From: JAHCHG01 sp041394845
GTDB lineage: Bacteria; Acidobacteriota; Blastocatellia; Pyrinomonadales; Pyrinomonadaceae
Reading direction: 5' to 3'
Assembly: GCA_041394845.1 (NCBI GenBank)
Contig: JAWKHL010000002.1
Coordinates: 248,001 to 312,000 of the forward strand
Length of the DNA: 64,000 nt
The notes under the pieces are model-generated. The model was given only the letters and a program-made list of their open reading frames with translations. It made no database searches and had not been told where the DNA came from. Positions 18,616 through 27,949 of this stretch are shown one piece after another; the first letter of the stretch is position 1; each line of letters opens with the position of its first letter. The position numbers were made by a program, and so were the translations under genes.

Positions 18616-20622
18616 TTATTGGCCGACAATTACGAAACCGCCGTACGGTTTAAGAATGATTTCCAGCTTTTTGCCGGCTTTGAAATCAAGTTTTTCCCGA
18701 CGAAACGAGAGATTTCCCCGGTCGCCGTCAATCATCAATTCCCCGTTTCCGAGGGCGGGCAATCGGCGCGGATCAAGAGTCAATTTCCTTTCGGTCGCCT
18801 CGCCGTTTATCCCGGCAATGTACCAGCGGCCATTCCCCCGTCGCGCCAGAACCGCGTATTTTCCCGGAAAGCCGTCGATGAATTTAACGTCATCCCAGAT
18901 TTCCGGCACATTTTTGAGAAATTCCTGAATGAACTTCGGCGCTTTCGCCATTCCTTCGGGAGTCTCGGCATAATGCTGAATTCCCGATGTGAAAAGGACC
19001 GAAAGCGCCAGTTCGAAACCGCTGGTTGTGCGACGTGTGATTCGGTCGTTGACCCGGTCGAGCGCGGTCGGGGTAAAATCCATCGGATCGAATATGTTGC
19101 GGGTAAAGGGAAGCATCGCCGCGTGCGAAGGTTCGGCATCGGCGTTGCTTTGCTCGAAGGTGACGAATTCGAAACCGCGGATCGCCTCCATCGTCATCAA
19201 ATGCGGAAATGTCCTTTGCCACCCGCGCGGCAATGTCGCGCCGTGAAAATTGATCATAAACCCAAAGGGCGCGGCGTCTTCCAGAATGTCGAGGTAATAG
19301 CCGATCATCGATTGTCCGTCGCCGCCGAAAAAATCTATCTTCAACCCGGCGACCCCCATTTTTTTCAGGAGTTCAAATTCGCGAATCCGGCTTTCTCTGG
19401 TAAGCATCAGATCGCGCGGCGTCTGGGGCGATGAGTTCCAGTCGCCGGCCGAGTTGTACCAGAGCAGAATGCCGACCTTTTTGGTTCGGGCGTAATCGAC
19501 CAGTTCCTTGATCTTTTCGTATCCGATTTGTTTGTCCCACAGCGCATCCACCAGACAGTAGCGCCAGCCCATCGAGGCGGCGTAATCGATGAAACGCTTT
19601 TGGGTCGCAAAATTGGTTTGCCCGTCGCCGAGCAGCACCCAGCTCCACGAAGCTTTGCCCGGTTTGATTGAGGATTTCGGAACGGACACCGCCGGTTTTT
19701 CGGCCAGATCGACTCCGAGCATCGATTCGGCGATCGTTCCCAGACTGCCAACGGCGATGATCCGCCACGGCGTCAGCCACGGAAGTTTCGATTCCGGGTT
19801 GACGGCCCCGCCCGGAAAATTCTCGCGCGGGTCGGGAAAGGCCACCCGATATTCGCCGTTCGGGGATTCGGAAGAGAGGCGTGTCCCGCAGTAACCGCGC
19901 GTCAATCCGGTTTCGCTGATGAGCAGCCAAACGTCGCCGGAATGAAACAGAGCCGGATAAACCCAGCCCGCTCCGGTCGGCGAAATGGTGCCGACCTCGA
20001 TCTCCTTTTCGTAATATTCTTCATATGAGGGATTGGTTTTCTCCCACCCCGACTTGGCTTCGGCGATCGGCTGGAGCCAGGCTCGGGTTTCCGGCAAAAA
20101 GTGGAAAGACGATTTTTCCTCCGTTATCCGGTGCATTTTTGCGTCTGTTTCTGGAAAATGATAACGAAAAGCAACGCCCTCGTCGAAGACCTGAAAGATG
20201 ATGTCCATCTTTTTTCCGGCGTCGGTTTGCAGATTAAACACCCTCCGATTGGCCAGATAAGCGTTGATCCGCCGTTTGGCGGTCAGAATTTCGTAGCGAT
20301 CCCGAACGGTTTCCGATTTTGACGCGGACAAAAGTCTGAGGTCTTTGGAAAAATCGGCATCATCGCGGATCAGACCGAGTTTCGATTGGGTCAGGACGGT
20401 TTTCCCGTCGAGCCGGATCATATACCGTGGTTCGCCGCCGGAATCCAGATAAAAATCGATCACCAGCCGCCCGTCGGGGCTGGTGATGCTTTCGAACTTT
20501 GTCTTAAAAGCCGCTCCGACCTGGACGAAACAGATCATCGCAGTGATAACAGCCGACATCAGGAGCAACGGATAGCGGGCTTTTTGGGCGCCTCCGGCAA
20601 ATTTGAAGATGTGTCCCTGCAT
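18616..20622 (-). CDS. Glycoside hydrolase family 97, probably retaining alpha-galactosidase type
   Basis: GH97 enzymes cleave alpha-glucosides or alpha-galactosides. From the ATG at 20622 the protein has 668 residues with a signal-like helix (18-38), GH97_N domain (about 45-310), catalytic barrel (about 325-570) and C-terminal sandwich. Asp430 in GLKIDFFGGD lies where retaining members have their nucleophile, which points to alpha-galactosidase. Neighbouring galK agrees. The frame is open to 20790, but that extension would overlap galK, is charged and precedes the signal peptide, so I reject it. Confidence 0.9.
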   Translation of the reverse strand: MQGHIFKFAGGAQKARYPLLLMSAVITAMICFVQVGAAFKTKFESITSPDGRLVIDFYLDSGGEPRYMIRLDGKTVLTQSKLGLIRDDADFSKDLRLLSASKSETVRDRYEILTAKRRINAYLANRRVFNLQTDAGKKMDIIFQVFDEGVAFRYHFPETDAKMHRITEEKSSFHFLPETRAWLQPIAEAKSGWEKTNPSYEEYYEKEIEVGTISPTGAGWVYPALFHSGDVWLLISETGLTRGYCGTRLSSESPNGEYRVAFPDPRENFPGGAVNPESKLPWLTPWRIIAVGSLGTIAESMLGVDLAEKPAVSVPKSSIKPGKASWSWVLLGDGQTNFATQKRFIDYAASMGWRYCLVDALWDKQIGYEKIKELVDYARTKKVGILLWYNSAGDWNSSPQTPRDLMLTRESRIREFELLKKMGVAGLKIDFFGGDGQSMIGYYLDILEDAAPFGFMINFHGATLPRGWQRTFPHLMTMEAIRGFEFVTFEQSNADAEPSHAAMLPFTRNIFDPMDFTPTALDRVNDRITRRTTSGFELALSVLFTSGIQHYAETPEGMAKAPKFIQEFLKNVPEIWDDVKFIDGFPGKYAVLARRGNGRWYIAGINGEATERKLTLDPRRLPALGNGELMIDGDRGNLSFRREKLDFKAGKKLEIILKPYGGFVIVGQ

Positions 20623-20704
20623 TTCTTTTGAAATTACGTTACGGTAAAAATTGAATTTAACTGTCCTTAACCTTTCAATGAACCGGGATCGGTTGTTTCG
20701 TTTA

Positions 20705-21886
20705 TTAATTGATCTCGGTGGCTCCGTCGCTCGGTTCGACGTGGAAGATTTCGGCTCGGATTCCGGTTTCCTGCTCGTAGCTACTGCCAAGATATTCGTC
20801 GAATTCCTCGCGCATCTCGCGGCGGATCAGACTGATCGTGCAGCCTCCGAAACCGCCGCCCGTCATCCGCGCGCCGTAGGCGCCTCCGAAGTTTTCCGCC
20901 AGCGAAACCAGCAGATCGAGTTCGGGGCAACTGACCTCAAAATCGTCGCGCAAACTGGCGTGCGACTGGCTCATCAACTTTCCGACCCGATCCAGATCGC
21001 CTTTTTGAAAGGCCTCGGCCGCTTCCAGCGTCCGCTGGTTCTCGCTGATGATGTGGCGGCACCGGCGGAAAACCGTTTCCGGCAAACTTTCTTTGTAAAA
21101 AACCAATTCCTCCGAATCAACGTCCCGGAGGGCCGAGATTTCGGGGAGAAAACTTTTCAGGATTCCGACTCCCCGTTCGCATTCGGCGCGGCGCGTGTTG
21201 TATTCGCTTGAGGCGAGCGCGTGTTTTAACCCAGAGTTGCAAACCACGATTTCCGTGTCCTTCAAATCGAGCGGGATCGCTTTGGCTTCGAGCGAGCGGC
21301 AGTCGATCAGCAGGGCGTGTCCTTCCCGGCCGAAAACCGAAACGAACTGATCCATGATTCCGCTTTTCGTTCCGACGTACTGGTGTTCGGCCGCCTGTCC
21401 GGCGAGCGCCAGATGAAGGCTGTCAAATTCGCAATCGTCGATTCGAAGCAGAGCCAAACCGACGGAAATCTCCAGAGCGGCCGAGGACGACAAACCGGCT
21501 CCGACCGGAACGTTGGAACCGATCAACAAACTGGCCCCGCCGATCGGACAGCCTTTTTCCCGCAGAACCCGGGCTATTCCCTCCACGTAATTTATCCATT
21601 CGCCTTTTTCTTTCAGCGATTTTTTGTTCAGATCAAGGATTTTCAGTTCGTCAAAATTGAGCGAATAAGCCTCGATGATGTCATCCGAACGCGATGCGGC
21701 CGCCACGACCGCCGCGAAATTAAGAGCAATTGGCAATACGAAACCGTCATTGTAATCGGTGTGTTCACCGATCAGATTGACCCGTCCGGGGGCGCGAAAA
21801 AAACGCGGTTCTCCCGTCGGCCATAACTGTTCGAACTTTTGCGACAGTTTTTCAACGGAAATTTCCTGCTCTTTTCCTGAAATCAT
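20705..21886 (-). CDS. galK: Galactokinase
   Basis: GalK phosphorylates alpha-D-galactose at C1, feeding GalT and GalE. The 393-residue protein has the galactokinase signature GRVNLIGEHTDYNDGFVLPI (34-53), ATP-binding GAGLSSSAALE, GTKSGIMDQF and motif 3 MTGGGFGGCTISL. It lies 12 bp behind the LacI gene and before GH97, so it is probably under the same promoter. It is the classical GalK of the window, in contrast to the divergent GHMP kinase at 2103. Confidence 0.95.
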   Translation of the reverse strand: MISGKEQEISVEKLSQKFEQLWPTGEPRFFRAPGRVNLIGEHTDYNDGFVLPIALNFAAVVAAASRSDDIIEAYSLNFDELKILDLNKKSLKEKGEWINYVEGIARVLREKGCPIGGASLLIGSNVPVGAGLSSSAALEISVGLALLRIDDCEFDSLHLALAGQAAEHQYVGTKSGIMDQFVSVFGREGHALLIDCRSLEAKAIPLDLKDTEIVVCNSGLKHALASSEYNTRRAECERGVGILKSFLPEISALRDVDSEELVFYKESLPETVFRRCRHIISENQRTLEAAEAFQKGDLDRVGKLMSQSHASLRDDFEVSCPELDLLVSLAENFGGAYGARMTGGGFGGCTISLIRREMREEFDEYLGSSYEQETGIRAEIFHVEPSDGATEIN

Positions 21887-21898
21887 CTCTTGTTCGGT

Positions 21899-22921
21899 TT
21901 ACCTGCCCGACCTGCGTGTTTTGGGGGACGGTTTCGCCGTCGATTCGCGAATGACCAGATGCGTTCCGACGTGAACCTCACGGCCTTTTTGGGTTTTATG
22001 CTTGATCAATTCCAAAAGTGATTCGAATGCACATTCGGCAACCTTGACCCGCGAAACGTTGACGGTCGTCAGCGGCGGATCGGTGGTCGCGGCCAACGCG
22101 ATGTCATCAAACCCGATCAAGGAAACGTCTTCCGGCACGTGAAGCCCGTGAGAACGCAGAGCCTGCATCGCTCCGATCGCCGTCAGATCGTTCGAAGTCA
22201 GCACCGCCGTCGGACGATCTTCGAGCTTCAAAAGCTTTTCCATCGCTTTTTTTCCGCCCGAGATCTTGTAATCGCCGATCGTGACCAGCTCTTTTTCTTC
22301 GATAATTCCCTTTTTTTTCAAAAACTTGAGAAAGGCTGAGCGCCGGATGCGCGCCGATTTCAACCCGAGCGGTCCGCTGATGTAACCGATCCTCCGATGC
22401 CCCAGTTCGAGCAGATGATTGACGGCCTGGCTGACTCCTTGCTCATAATCGATCCGGATATTGCTGATGTTTTCTTTGACCTTTCCGGTGTCGAGAAAAA
22501 CGATCGGGATTCCCCGCGTCGAAAGTTCGTCAACCAGAGCCTGATCCATCTCCGAAGTCATAATGGCGACCCCGTCGACCCGCCTTTCGATCAAACGGCG
22601 AACCCGAAGAAGCGTTCTCGTTTCATCGTAGTTGGTGTTCGCCGTGATGATCTCGTAACCGTGATGCAAAGCCGCTTCGTCAAAACTTTTTACCAGATCG
22701 GGAAAGAACGGGTTGACTATATCCGAAACGATCAAACCGAGCAGTGAACTTTTTCCCGATGCCAGGCCGCGCGCGTTGACGTTGGGATGATAGCCGAGTT
22801 CTTCGATCGCCCGCCACACTTTTTTTGCTGTTCCGGGACTGATGTAAGAAGTTTTGTTGATCAGACGCGAAACCGTGGCGGTCGAAACTCCGGCATGTTC
22901 AGCAACTTTTTTGATGTTCAT
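21899..22921 (-). CDS. LacI-family transcriptional regulator
   Basis: This 340-residue repressor has an N-terminal HTH (KKVAEHAGVSTATVSRLIN, about 4-22), the hinge region and a periplasmic-binding-like sensor domain with GYISGP and VSLIGFDDIALA motifs. It probably senses a released sugar such as galactose or arabinose and binds the TGTAAnCGnTTnCA palindromes at 9797, 31840, 31884, 32257 and 39399. The ATG at 22921 gives the usual LacI start (MNIKKVAEHAG); a GTG six codons upstream is possible. It is first in the galK-GH97-GH51-GH43 run. Confidence 0.93.
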   Translation of the reverse strand: MNIKKVAEHAGVSTATVSRLINKTSYISPGTAKKVWRAIEELGYHPNVNARGLASGKSSLLGLIVSDIVNPFFPDLVKSFDEAALHHGYEIITANTNYDETRTLLRVRRLIERRVDGVAIMTSEMDQALVDELSTRGIPIVFLDTGKVKENISNIRIDYEQGVSQAVNHLLELGHRRIGYISGPLGLKSARIRRSAFLKFLKKKGIIEEKELVTIGDYKISGGKKAMEKLLKLEDRPTAVLTSNDLTAIGAMQALRSHGLHVPEDVSLIGFDDIALAATTDPPLTTVNVSRVKVAECAFESLLELIKHKTQKGREVHVGTHLVIRESTAKPSPKTRRSGR

Positions 22922-23116
22922 AGGGAAAAATATATGCACAAAACATAATTACGGTCAACGCAGCTTTTTCTTAAATTAAAAAGCCGATTTTTGCGGTTTC
23001 CAAATTTCGGTTATGCCAATTTTGCAAAAAAGGACAATTTAAAAGATCAGTTCGAAAAAAGCTTTTTCATTTCCGCCGTTTGTTTTTAATCGATCAACCC
23101 CATCCGAACATTATTG

Positions 23117-23803
23117 CTAATTCTCTTTCGGAGTGATCACACTGACCATCTCCCATTCGTCTTTCGAGGCGCCGAAACCATAAACCATCACGCGGAAGGT
23201 CGGGGACAGATCCTTTATCTCTTTTTGAAGACCGACTTCTCCGTTAAGCATGAAAAAATAATTGTCGCCGCGGCGGGCGATGCCGAGAGTCGGAGATTTT
23301 TCCTTGGTTCCCAGATTCTTTCCGTCGAGCCGAATACTTTTTCCGTCGCGCATCAGCCACGCTTCGAAAACCCCTTCGGTGCTGAGAACCCATTCGAGCC
23401 GGTTTTTCCCGGTGTTATCGAACAAGATCGAAAGAATCGCGTTGCCGGTCGGAGTGCCGCTGGCAGCGCTCAGTCCGGCCGAAACCGAGGCGATTTTGGC
23501 GCTGACAATGAATTTTTCGGAATCGTAGGTTTTCTTTGTGCGAACCCCGAACCGTGAACCGTCGGCTCCGCTGGTAATCAGTTTTCCCTCGGCGACTTTT
23601 ATCGTGCCGCCGCCTTCCAGCGAGTATTGTTCCCAGTTTTTTTCGTTCAAAGCATCGCCTTCGAATTCATCTTTCCATTCGATCAAGGTCGGGGCGGCCT
23701 GCTTTTGATTTCCCTTTTTTCCATCTTGCGCCAGACTCCGGCTGGAGCCGCCCAAAACCAGAGTTAAACCGATTAACAATAGTAATAATGTCGAATGCTT
23801 CAT
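23117..23803 (-). CDS. Exported concanavalin-like domain protein
   Basis: This 228-residue secreted protein has a signal peptide ending near SRSLAQ. The body resembles a lectin/glucanase (LamG or 3-keto-disaccharide hydrolase-like) jelly roll: it opens with WKDEFEGDALNEKNWEQYS and continues through IKVAEGKLITSG and LEWVLSTEGVFEAW. No catalytic acid pair could be assigned, so binding of carbohydrate is as likely as hydrolysis. It starts 82 bp upstream-side of the GH43 at 23886, on the same strand. Confidence 0.65.
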   Translation of the reverse strand: MKHSTLLLLLIGLTLVLGGSSRSLAQDGKKGNQKQAAPTLIEWKDEFEGDALNEKNWEQYSLEGGGTIKVAEGKLITSGADGSRFGVRTKKTYDSEKFIVSAKIASVSAGLSAASGTPTGNAILSILFDNTGKNRLEWVLSTEGVFEAWLMRDGKSIRLDGKNLGTKEKSPTLGIARRGDNYFFMLNGEVGLQKEIKDLSPTFRVMVYGFGASKDEWEMVSVITPKEN

Positions 23804-23885
23804 AAATGTTCCTTAAAACTTTGACTTGTTTCGGATATTGATCCTTATAAAAACTTTCGTCGATTGAACTTTTCGGCTTGATCGA

Positions 23886-24950
23886 TCACTTTTCGCCCGA
23901 GGGCGCCCGCAAAGGGTTTCCGGCGGGAATCGGTTGACCGAAATCCGGGGTTCCGTCCGGTTTCCAGGTGAATTTTTGCGCCCGGGCGCGTCTTCCGCGA
24001 TATGTATATTGGTCCGTTTCCTTGCCGTGGTAAACGATCCAATCCTCGGTTCCGTCGGGCGATTTGAAAAATCCATTATGTCCGGGACCGAAAACATTTC
24101 CCGCATCGCTTTTGAATTGGGAGAAAACCGGTTCCGGCGATTTTTTCCAGGATGCCGGGTCGAGCGGATCGCCGCCGGAATTGGTAAGCATCCCGAGCGC
24201 GTAATTGGGAGTTCCGGTATCGCAGGCGGAATAGATGAGAAAAGTCTTCCCGCCGCGTTGCAGGATTTCCGGCGCTTCGTTGATCGGATAGCGCACCCGT
24301 TCCCAATCGTAATCGGCCTGTGAGATGAGAACCCTTTTCCCCGAGATGGTCCACGGATCTTTCATCGGCGCGATGTAAAGTCCGTTTCCGTTCTTCGAAA
24401 CGTGTCCGCACCAGATCATATAGAGCCGTCCGTTCTGATGACGGAAAACCGTTCCGTCAATCGCCCAACCGTCAGTTTCCTCGTCGTAAACCCTCGCCTT
24501 GTAAACGTAATCGCTCCACGGATCGTCCGACCGGCTTTCCAAAACGTGCATCCGGTGGTTTTCGTCAACGCCGTCCGAAGCTGTGAAGTAAAAATACCAG
24601 CGATCGCCCAGATGATGGAGTTCGGGCGCCCAGATCTGTTTGCTTCGAAGGCCGTCGGCCGGAGCTTTGTAAACCTGTTTTTTTTCAGCTTCGGCAAGTC
24701 CCGCCAGAGTCCGCGCCCGCCAGAGCCAGACGCCTCCTCCGGGATCGAGCGTCGCCGTAAAATAATAAAAACCCTTGTGATAGAACATCCACGGATCGGC
24801 CGAATCCTGCGATGTGATCAAGGGGTTGGTGAAAGTCCCGCTTTTCCGCTCCGCTTTTTTGCTTTGGGCCGAAGCCAAACCCGAAAAGACCAGAATCAGA
24901 GCCAGAACTTTCCCGATTGTTTCCGGTTTTTTTACCGGCAAAAATTTCAT
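23886..24950 (-). CDS. Exported glycoside hydrolase family 43 (third copy)
   Basis: From the ATG at 24950 this is a 354-residue enzyme with a signal peptide ending ASAQ (26-29). Asp52 in SQDSADPWMF is the likely base, the modulator is in GWAIDGTVF, and the acid Glu is in YPINEAPEIL. It belongs to a different GH43 branch from the two genes at 14169 and 15236, as its acid motif is NEAPE rather than VEGA. Arabinofuranosidase or exo-arabinanase activity is likely. An ATG 19 codons upstream (25007) would place a charged tail ahead of the signal and overlap the terminator. Confidence 0.9.
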   Translation of the reverse strand: MKFLPVKKPETIGKVLALILVFSGLASAQSKKAERKSGTFTNPLITSQDSADPWMFYHKGFYYFTATLDPGGGVWLWRARTLAGLAEAEKKQVYKAPADGLRSKQIWAPELHHLGDRWYFYFTASDGVDENHRMHVLESRSDDPWSDYVYKARVYDEETDGWAIDGTVFRHQNGRLYMIWCGHVSKNGNGLYIAPMKDPWTISGKRVLISQADYDWERVRYPINEAPEILQRGGKTFLIYSACDTGTPNYALGMLTNSGGDPLDPASWKKSPEPVFSQFKSDAGNVFGPGHNGFFKSPDGTEDWIVYHGKETDQYTYRGRRARAQKFTWKPDGTPDFGQPIPAGNPLRAPSGEK

Positions 24951-24961
24951 AATTTCCAGAT

Positions 24962-25005
24962 AAAAAAAGGAAGTCCGTTCGCTGAGAACGGGGCGAACGG
25001 ACTTC
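24962..25005 (-). terminator. Rho-independent terminator of the GH5-like gene
   Basis: A perfect 12-bp stem (GAAGTCCGTTCG at 24970-24981, CGAACGGACTTC at 24994-25005) is followed on the minus strand by CCTTTTTTT. It lies 6 bp beyond the stop at 25011 and separates this gene from GH43 at 23886. Confidence 0.9.
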
Positions 25006-25010
25006 AACAG

Positions 25011-26165
25011 TTATTTAGCGACTTTGGCCGTTCTGTTCTTGCTAGTCAATTCCTTGATCAGATCGACCTCTTCCTGCATGTACGGCGTGCCGTCAATGCG
25101 GAAAACTTCGTGAAACCATATTTTCGGTTCGCGTCCGACATATGGATTTTGCCAGGAATCCCAGGGAAGAAAGGTCTGGGATTTACCGGCCACCAATCCC
25201 CAGTTGATCGCGGCGACCTTGTATTTGGCGGCGACGGGAAGGGTGTTTTGAAAAGTCGAATTATTGCCCCGAGCCATATATTCGGTGCAGAGGATCGGAC
25301 GATTGTAACGCTCCAGCCATTTGATCCTTTTTTCGAATTCCTGACCGTTGTCGTAGTTGTGAAAGGTGATGATGTCGGAATTTTCGAGCTGAATTTTCTG
25401 AGTCGCGTCGAGTTTGTCATCCGACGAATAGTCGCCTTTCCAGACGCCCGATGTCAGCGGTTGGGTCGGATTGACGGAACGCGCCCAGGCAAACGCCTGC
25501 GGCAAGAGTTTGTTGACCAGTTCGACCTTGTTTTTCGGTTCCGACGTGCCGTAGGAACTTCCGTTGGTGTTATCCGGCTCGTTCCAAATATCCCAGGCGA
25601 GGATCCGCTTATCATTTTTGAAGGCCCCGACCAAGCCCTTGACATAGGCTTCGAGCCGCGGGTATTGCGAAGGGTCGGTCAGCGCCACGGCGCCCGGCGA
25701 CTGGACCCAACCGGAGTTGTGGATTCCGGGCCGGGGGGCGCGTTGTCGGCCCAGCGCGGGAAACGGGTCCCAGCACGAGTCGAAAAGGACGAACACCGGT
25801 TTGATACCGTGTTTGTCGGCGATCTTGAGAAATTCGTCGAGCCTTTTGATAAAACCTTTGGAATCCTGCTTCCAGAGCAGATCGTGAAGATAAACGCGCA
25901 TCGTGTTCATTCCGATGCTTTGCGCCCAACCGAGTTCGAGGTCGATCCGTTGCGGGTCGAAAGAGTCGGCCTGCCACATTTCCAGTTCGTTGATGGCATT
26001 GGCCGGATTGAAATTACTGCCGACCAGAAAGGGTTGATCTTTATACCAGTCGTTGGCTTTTTGCTCCGTCCATTTTTTCGTCTGCGCGCGTCCGCCGACC
26101 GCGGTCAGACAAAGCAAAAGGATGAAAACGGATATTTTCCAAAAATTGTGTTTTTCGAATCTCAT
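25011..26165 (-). CDS. Exported GH5-like (clan GH-A) glycoside hydrolase
   Basis: From the ATG at 26165 this is a 384-residue protein with a signal peptide ending GGRAQ (24-28). It is a TIM-barrel of clan GH-A: acid/base Glu196 in WDIWNEPDN and nucleophile Glu295 in LCTEYMARG, with the conserved Arg in NTMRVYLHDLLW. Related proteins are often labelled 1,4-beta-xylanase or cellulase without proof. Galactanase or xylanase activity would suit the neighbours. The frame is open far upstream (to 26768), but that part is antisense to the TPR gene and is ignored. Confidence 0.88.
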   Translation of the reverse strand: MRFEKHNFWKISVFILLLCLTAVGGRAQTKKWTEQKANDWYKDQPFLVGSNFNPANAINELEMWQADSFDPQRIDLELGWAQSIGMNTMRVYLHDLLWKQDSKGFIKRLDEFLKIADKHGIKPVFVLFDSCWDPFPALGRQRAPRPGIHNSGWVQSPGAVALTDPSQYPRLEAYVKGLVGAFKNDKRILAWDIWNEPDNTNGSSYGTSEPKNKVELVNKLLPQAFAWARSVNPTQPLTSGVWKGDYSSDDKLDATQKIQLENSDIITFHNYDNGQEFEKRIKWLERYNRPILCTEYMARGNNSTFQNTLPVAAKYKVAAINWGLVAGKSQTFLPWDSWQNPYVGREPKIWFHEVFRIDGTPYMQEEVDLIKELTSKNRTAKVAK

Positions 26166-26197
26166 AATCGTAAATGTAATGGCTCCTAAAAATCGAT

Positions 26198-27835
26198 TTA
26201 AAAACGGACATTGGCCAGACGCTTGACTAACTCGCGCAACTGGGTGTCGGATTCCTTCTTTTGCGTTTCGCTTAAAGTCTTGAATTTGTCCAGAGCCTCG
26301 GCGGATTCGTCCTTGCGTTTTAAACGGGCATAGACGCGTCCGAGTTGATAATACGCCTCGGCCAGATCCGGTTCCAGCTTGACGGTTTTTTCCAGATACT
26401 CGACCGCTTCGTTCCAGCGGGACATTCTGATGTAAAGTTTGCCGAGCGCCAGATAAGACAATGTAAACGTCGGATCGGAAGCGATTGATTTTTTTAACTC
26501 GGATTCGATCCTTCGGTTGTCGGCGTCTGTTTGCTGAAGCATCACGTCGGCTATCATCTGATGGATTGCCGAGAGAGTCGGGTCTTTTTGCAATGCCTTT
26601 TCGTAAAGCTCGATGGCAACGTTGAACTGACCGATCTGAACGCGGACCAAACCCAGATAAGCGTAAGCCTGAGCAAAATCCGGGTCGAGCTCGATGGCGT
26701 GATTTATCGACTTTGCCGCATCGTTGTTTTTTCCGGACTTTAATTCGGCAATTCCCCGGGCCAGCCACAGACGGGAAGAATTTGGAAATGTTTTCAAGGC
26801 CTCGTCGATCCTGATCAAAGCGGCCGCCGGGGCCTCGGCATTGGTCAGCAAAAGGCCGTACTGAAATCGGTATTTTTCGGATTCCGGCTCCAGATTTATC
26901 GCCAGCCGCATGGCCGGAATGGCATTATCATAACGGCCGATCTTTTCGTAAACGACCGCCAGCAAAGAATAGATGGCGGCGGTTGAGTAGCCGCGGGCGA
27001 CGGCCGTTTCCAGCGTTTTCCCGGCCGAACTGATGTCATCGCGGGCCAGATAAACTCTTCCGAGCCGGGCGATCGTATCCGAGTTCGAAGGGTCGCTGTC
27101 GAGCGCGGCTTTTAATTCGGCTTCGGCTTCGGCCAGCAGTCCGGCCTCGTACAACGCCCCGCCGAGTTCGGCGCGCGAATCGGCGTCCGGCTTTATTTCA
27201 TCCGACTTCTCCAACCGCAGGGCGTAATTCCGGTAAAATTCCGAGGTCTTTTCTTTTTCTTTGAGCTTTAGAGCGATTATCACGAGCGAACGCGCAACGG
27301 CCGCATCCGGGGCGATTGAATCGGCTTTTTCGAAAAGATTGAGAGCGGCGCGCAGGCTTTGCGGGGTGTCTTCAGCAAAAAAAATTTGCGCCAGATTTAC
27401 AAGTGCGTTGGGTTGATCGGGATCAATTTTCAGGGAGGCTTCGAATTCGGACTTGGCCTGCGCTCGTCGGTTCAACCGAAGCAAAATTGCACCGTGATTA
27501 TTGCGGGCCGATGCCGAATCGGGAACCAGCCGGACGGCCGCGGCGAAATGTTTTTCCGCGCTTTCAAAGTTTCCGGCGTTGTCGTCCAAAATTCCGAGAA
27601 ATGTATGAGCCTCGGAATTTTTCGGATCTTTTCGCAAAGCCTGCTCCAGCAATTGCCGGGCTTTTTCCATCTCGCCGCTTTGAAAGGCGCTGATTCCCTG
27701 AGCGGTCAGATCGTCCGTCTGTCGGCGATTTTGTTCGTCCGAAACATTGACCGGCAACTGAGCCCGCAAATTCACCGAACAGATAATGACGATGAAAATG
27801 AAAGCAACATTTCTGGACGAAACCACGAAAGACAT
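26198..27835 (-). CDS. Exported tetratricopeptide-repeat protein
   Basis: This 545-residue protein has an N-terminal signal (hydrophobic 9-22, cleavage after LRAQ) and about a dozen TPR units from residue 40 to 525, for example NSEAHTFLGILDDNAGNFESAEKHFAAA and AEAYYQLGRVYARLKRKDESAEALDKF. It probably acts as a periplasmic scaffold. It follows the TonB receptor gene by 114 bp on the same strand, an arrangement common for Acidobacteriota receptors and partner TPR proteins. Confidence 0.88.
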   Translation of the reverse strand: MSFVVSSRNVAFIFIVIICSVNLRAQLPVNVSDEQNRRQTDDLTAQGISAFQSGEMEKARQLLEQALRKDPKNSEAHTFLGILDDNAGNFESAEKHFAAAVRLVPDSASARNNHGAILLRLNRRAQAKSEFEASLKIDPDQPNALVNLAQIFFAEDTPQSLRAALNLFEKADSIAPDAAVARSLVIIALKLKEKEKTSEFYRNYALRLEKSDEIKPDADSRAELGGALYEAGLLAEAEAELKAALDSDPSNSDTIARLGRVYLARDDISSAGKTLETAVARGYSTAAIYSLLAVVYEKIGRYDNAIPAMRLAINLEPESEKYRFQYGLLLTNAEAPAAALIRIDEALKTFPNSSRLWLARGIAELKSGKNNDAAKSINHAIELDPDFAQAYAYLGLVRVQIGQFNVAIELYEKALQKDPTLSAIHQMIADVMLQQTDADNRRIESELKKSIASDPTFTLSYLALGKLYIRMSRWNEAVEYLEKTVKLEPDLAEAYYQLGRVYARLKRKDESAEALDKFKTLSETQKKESDTQLRELVKRLANVRF

Positions 27836-27949
27836 AATTCTGGAAGACTTCCTGATCTAAAATTCAGAGTAACAATCGGTTTCAACTAACAAAAATGGGT
27901 TTTATCGAACAAACTGCATTTCAACAAAACCCACCCTTGGTTGCTGAAC

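Noticed and set aside
20623..20790. Upstream extension of the GH97 gene
   Set aside because: It would overlap the galK 3' end, is charged and precedes the signal peptide; the internal ATG at 20622 is the better start.
26166..26768. Upstream extension of the GH5-like gene
   Set aside because: It overlaps the TPR gene in another frame; the ATG at 26165 begins a proper signal peptide.
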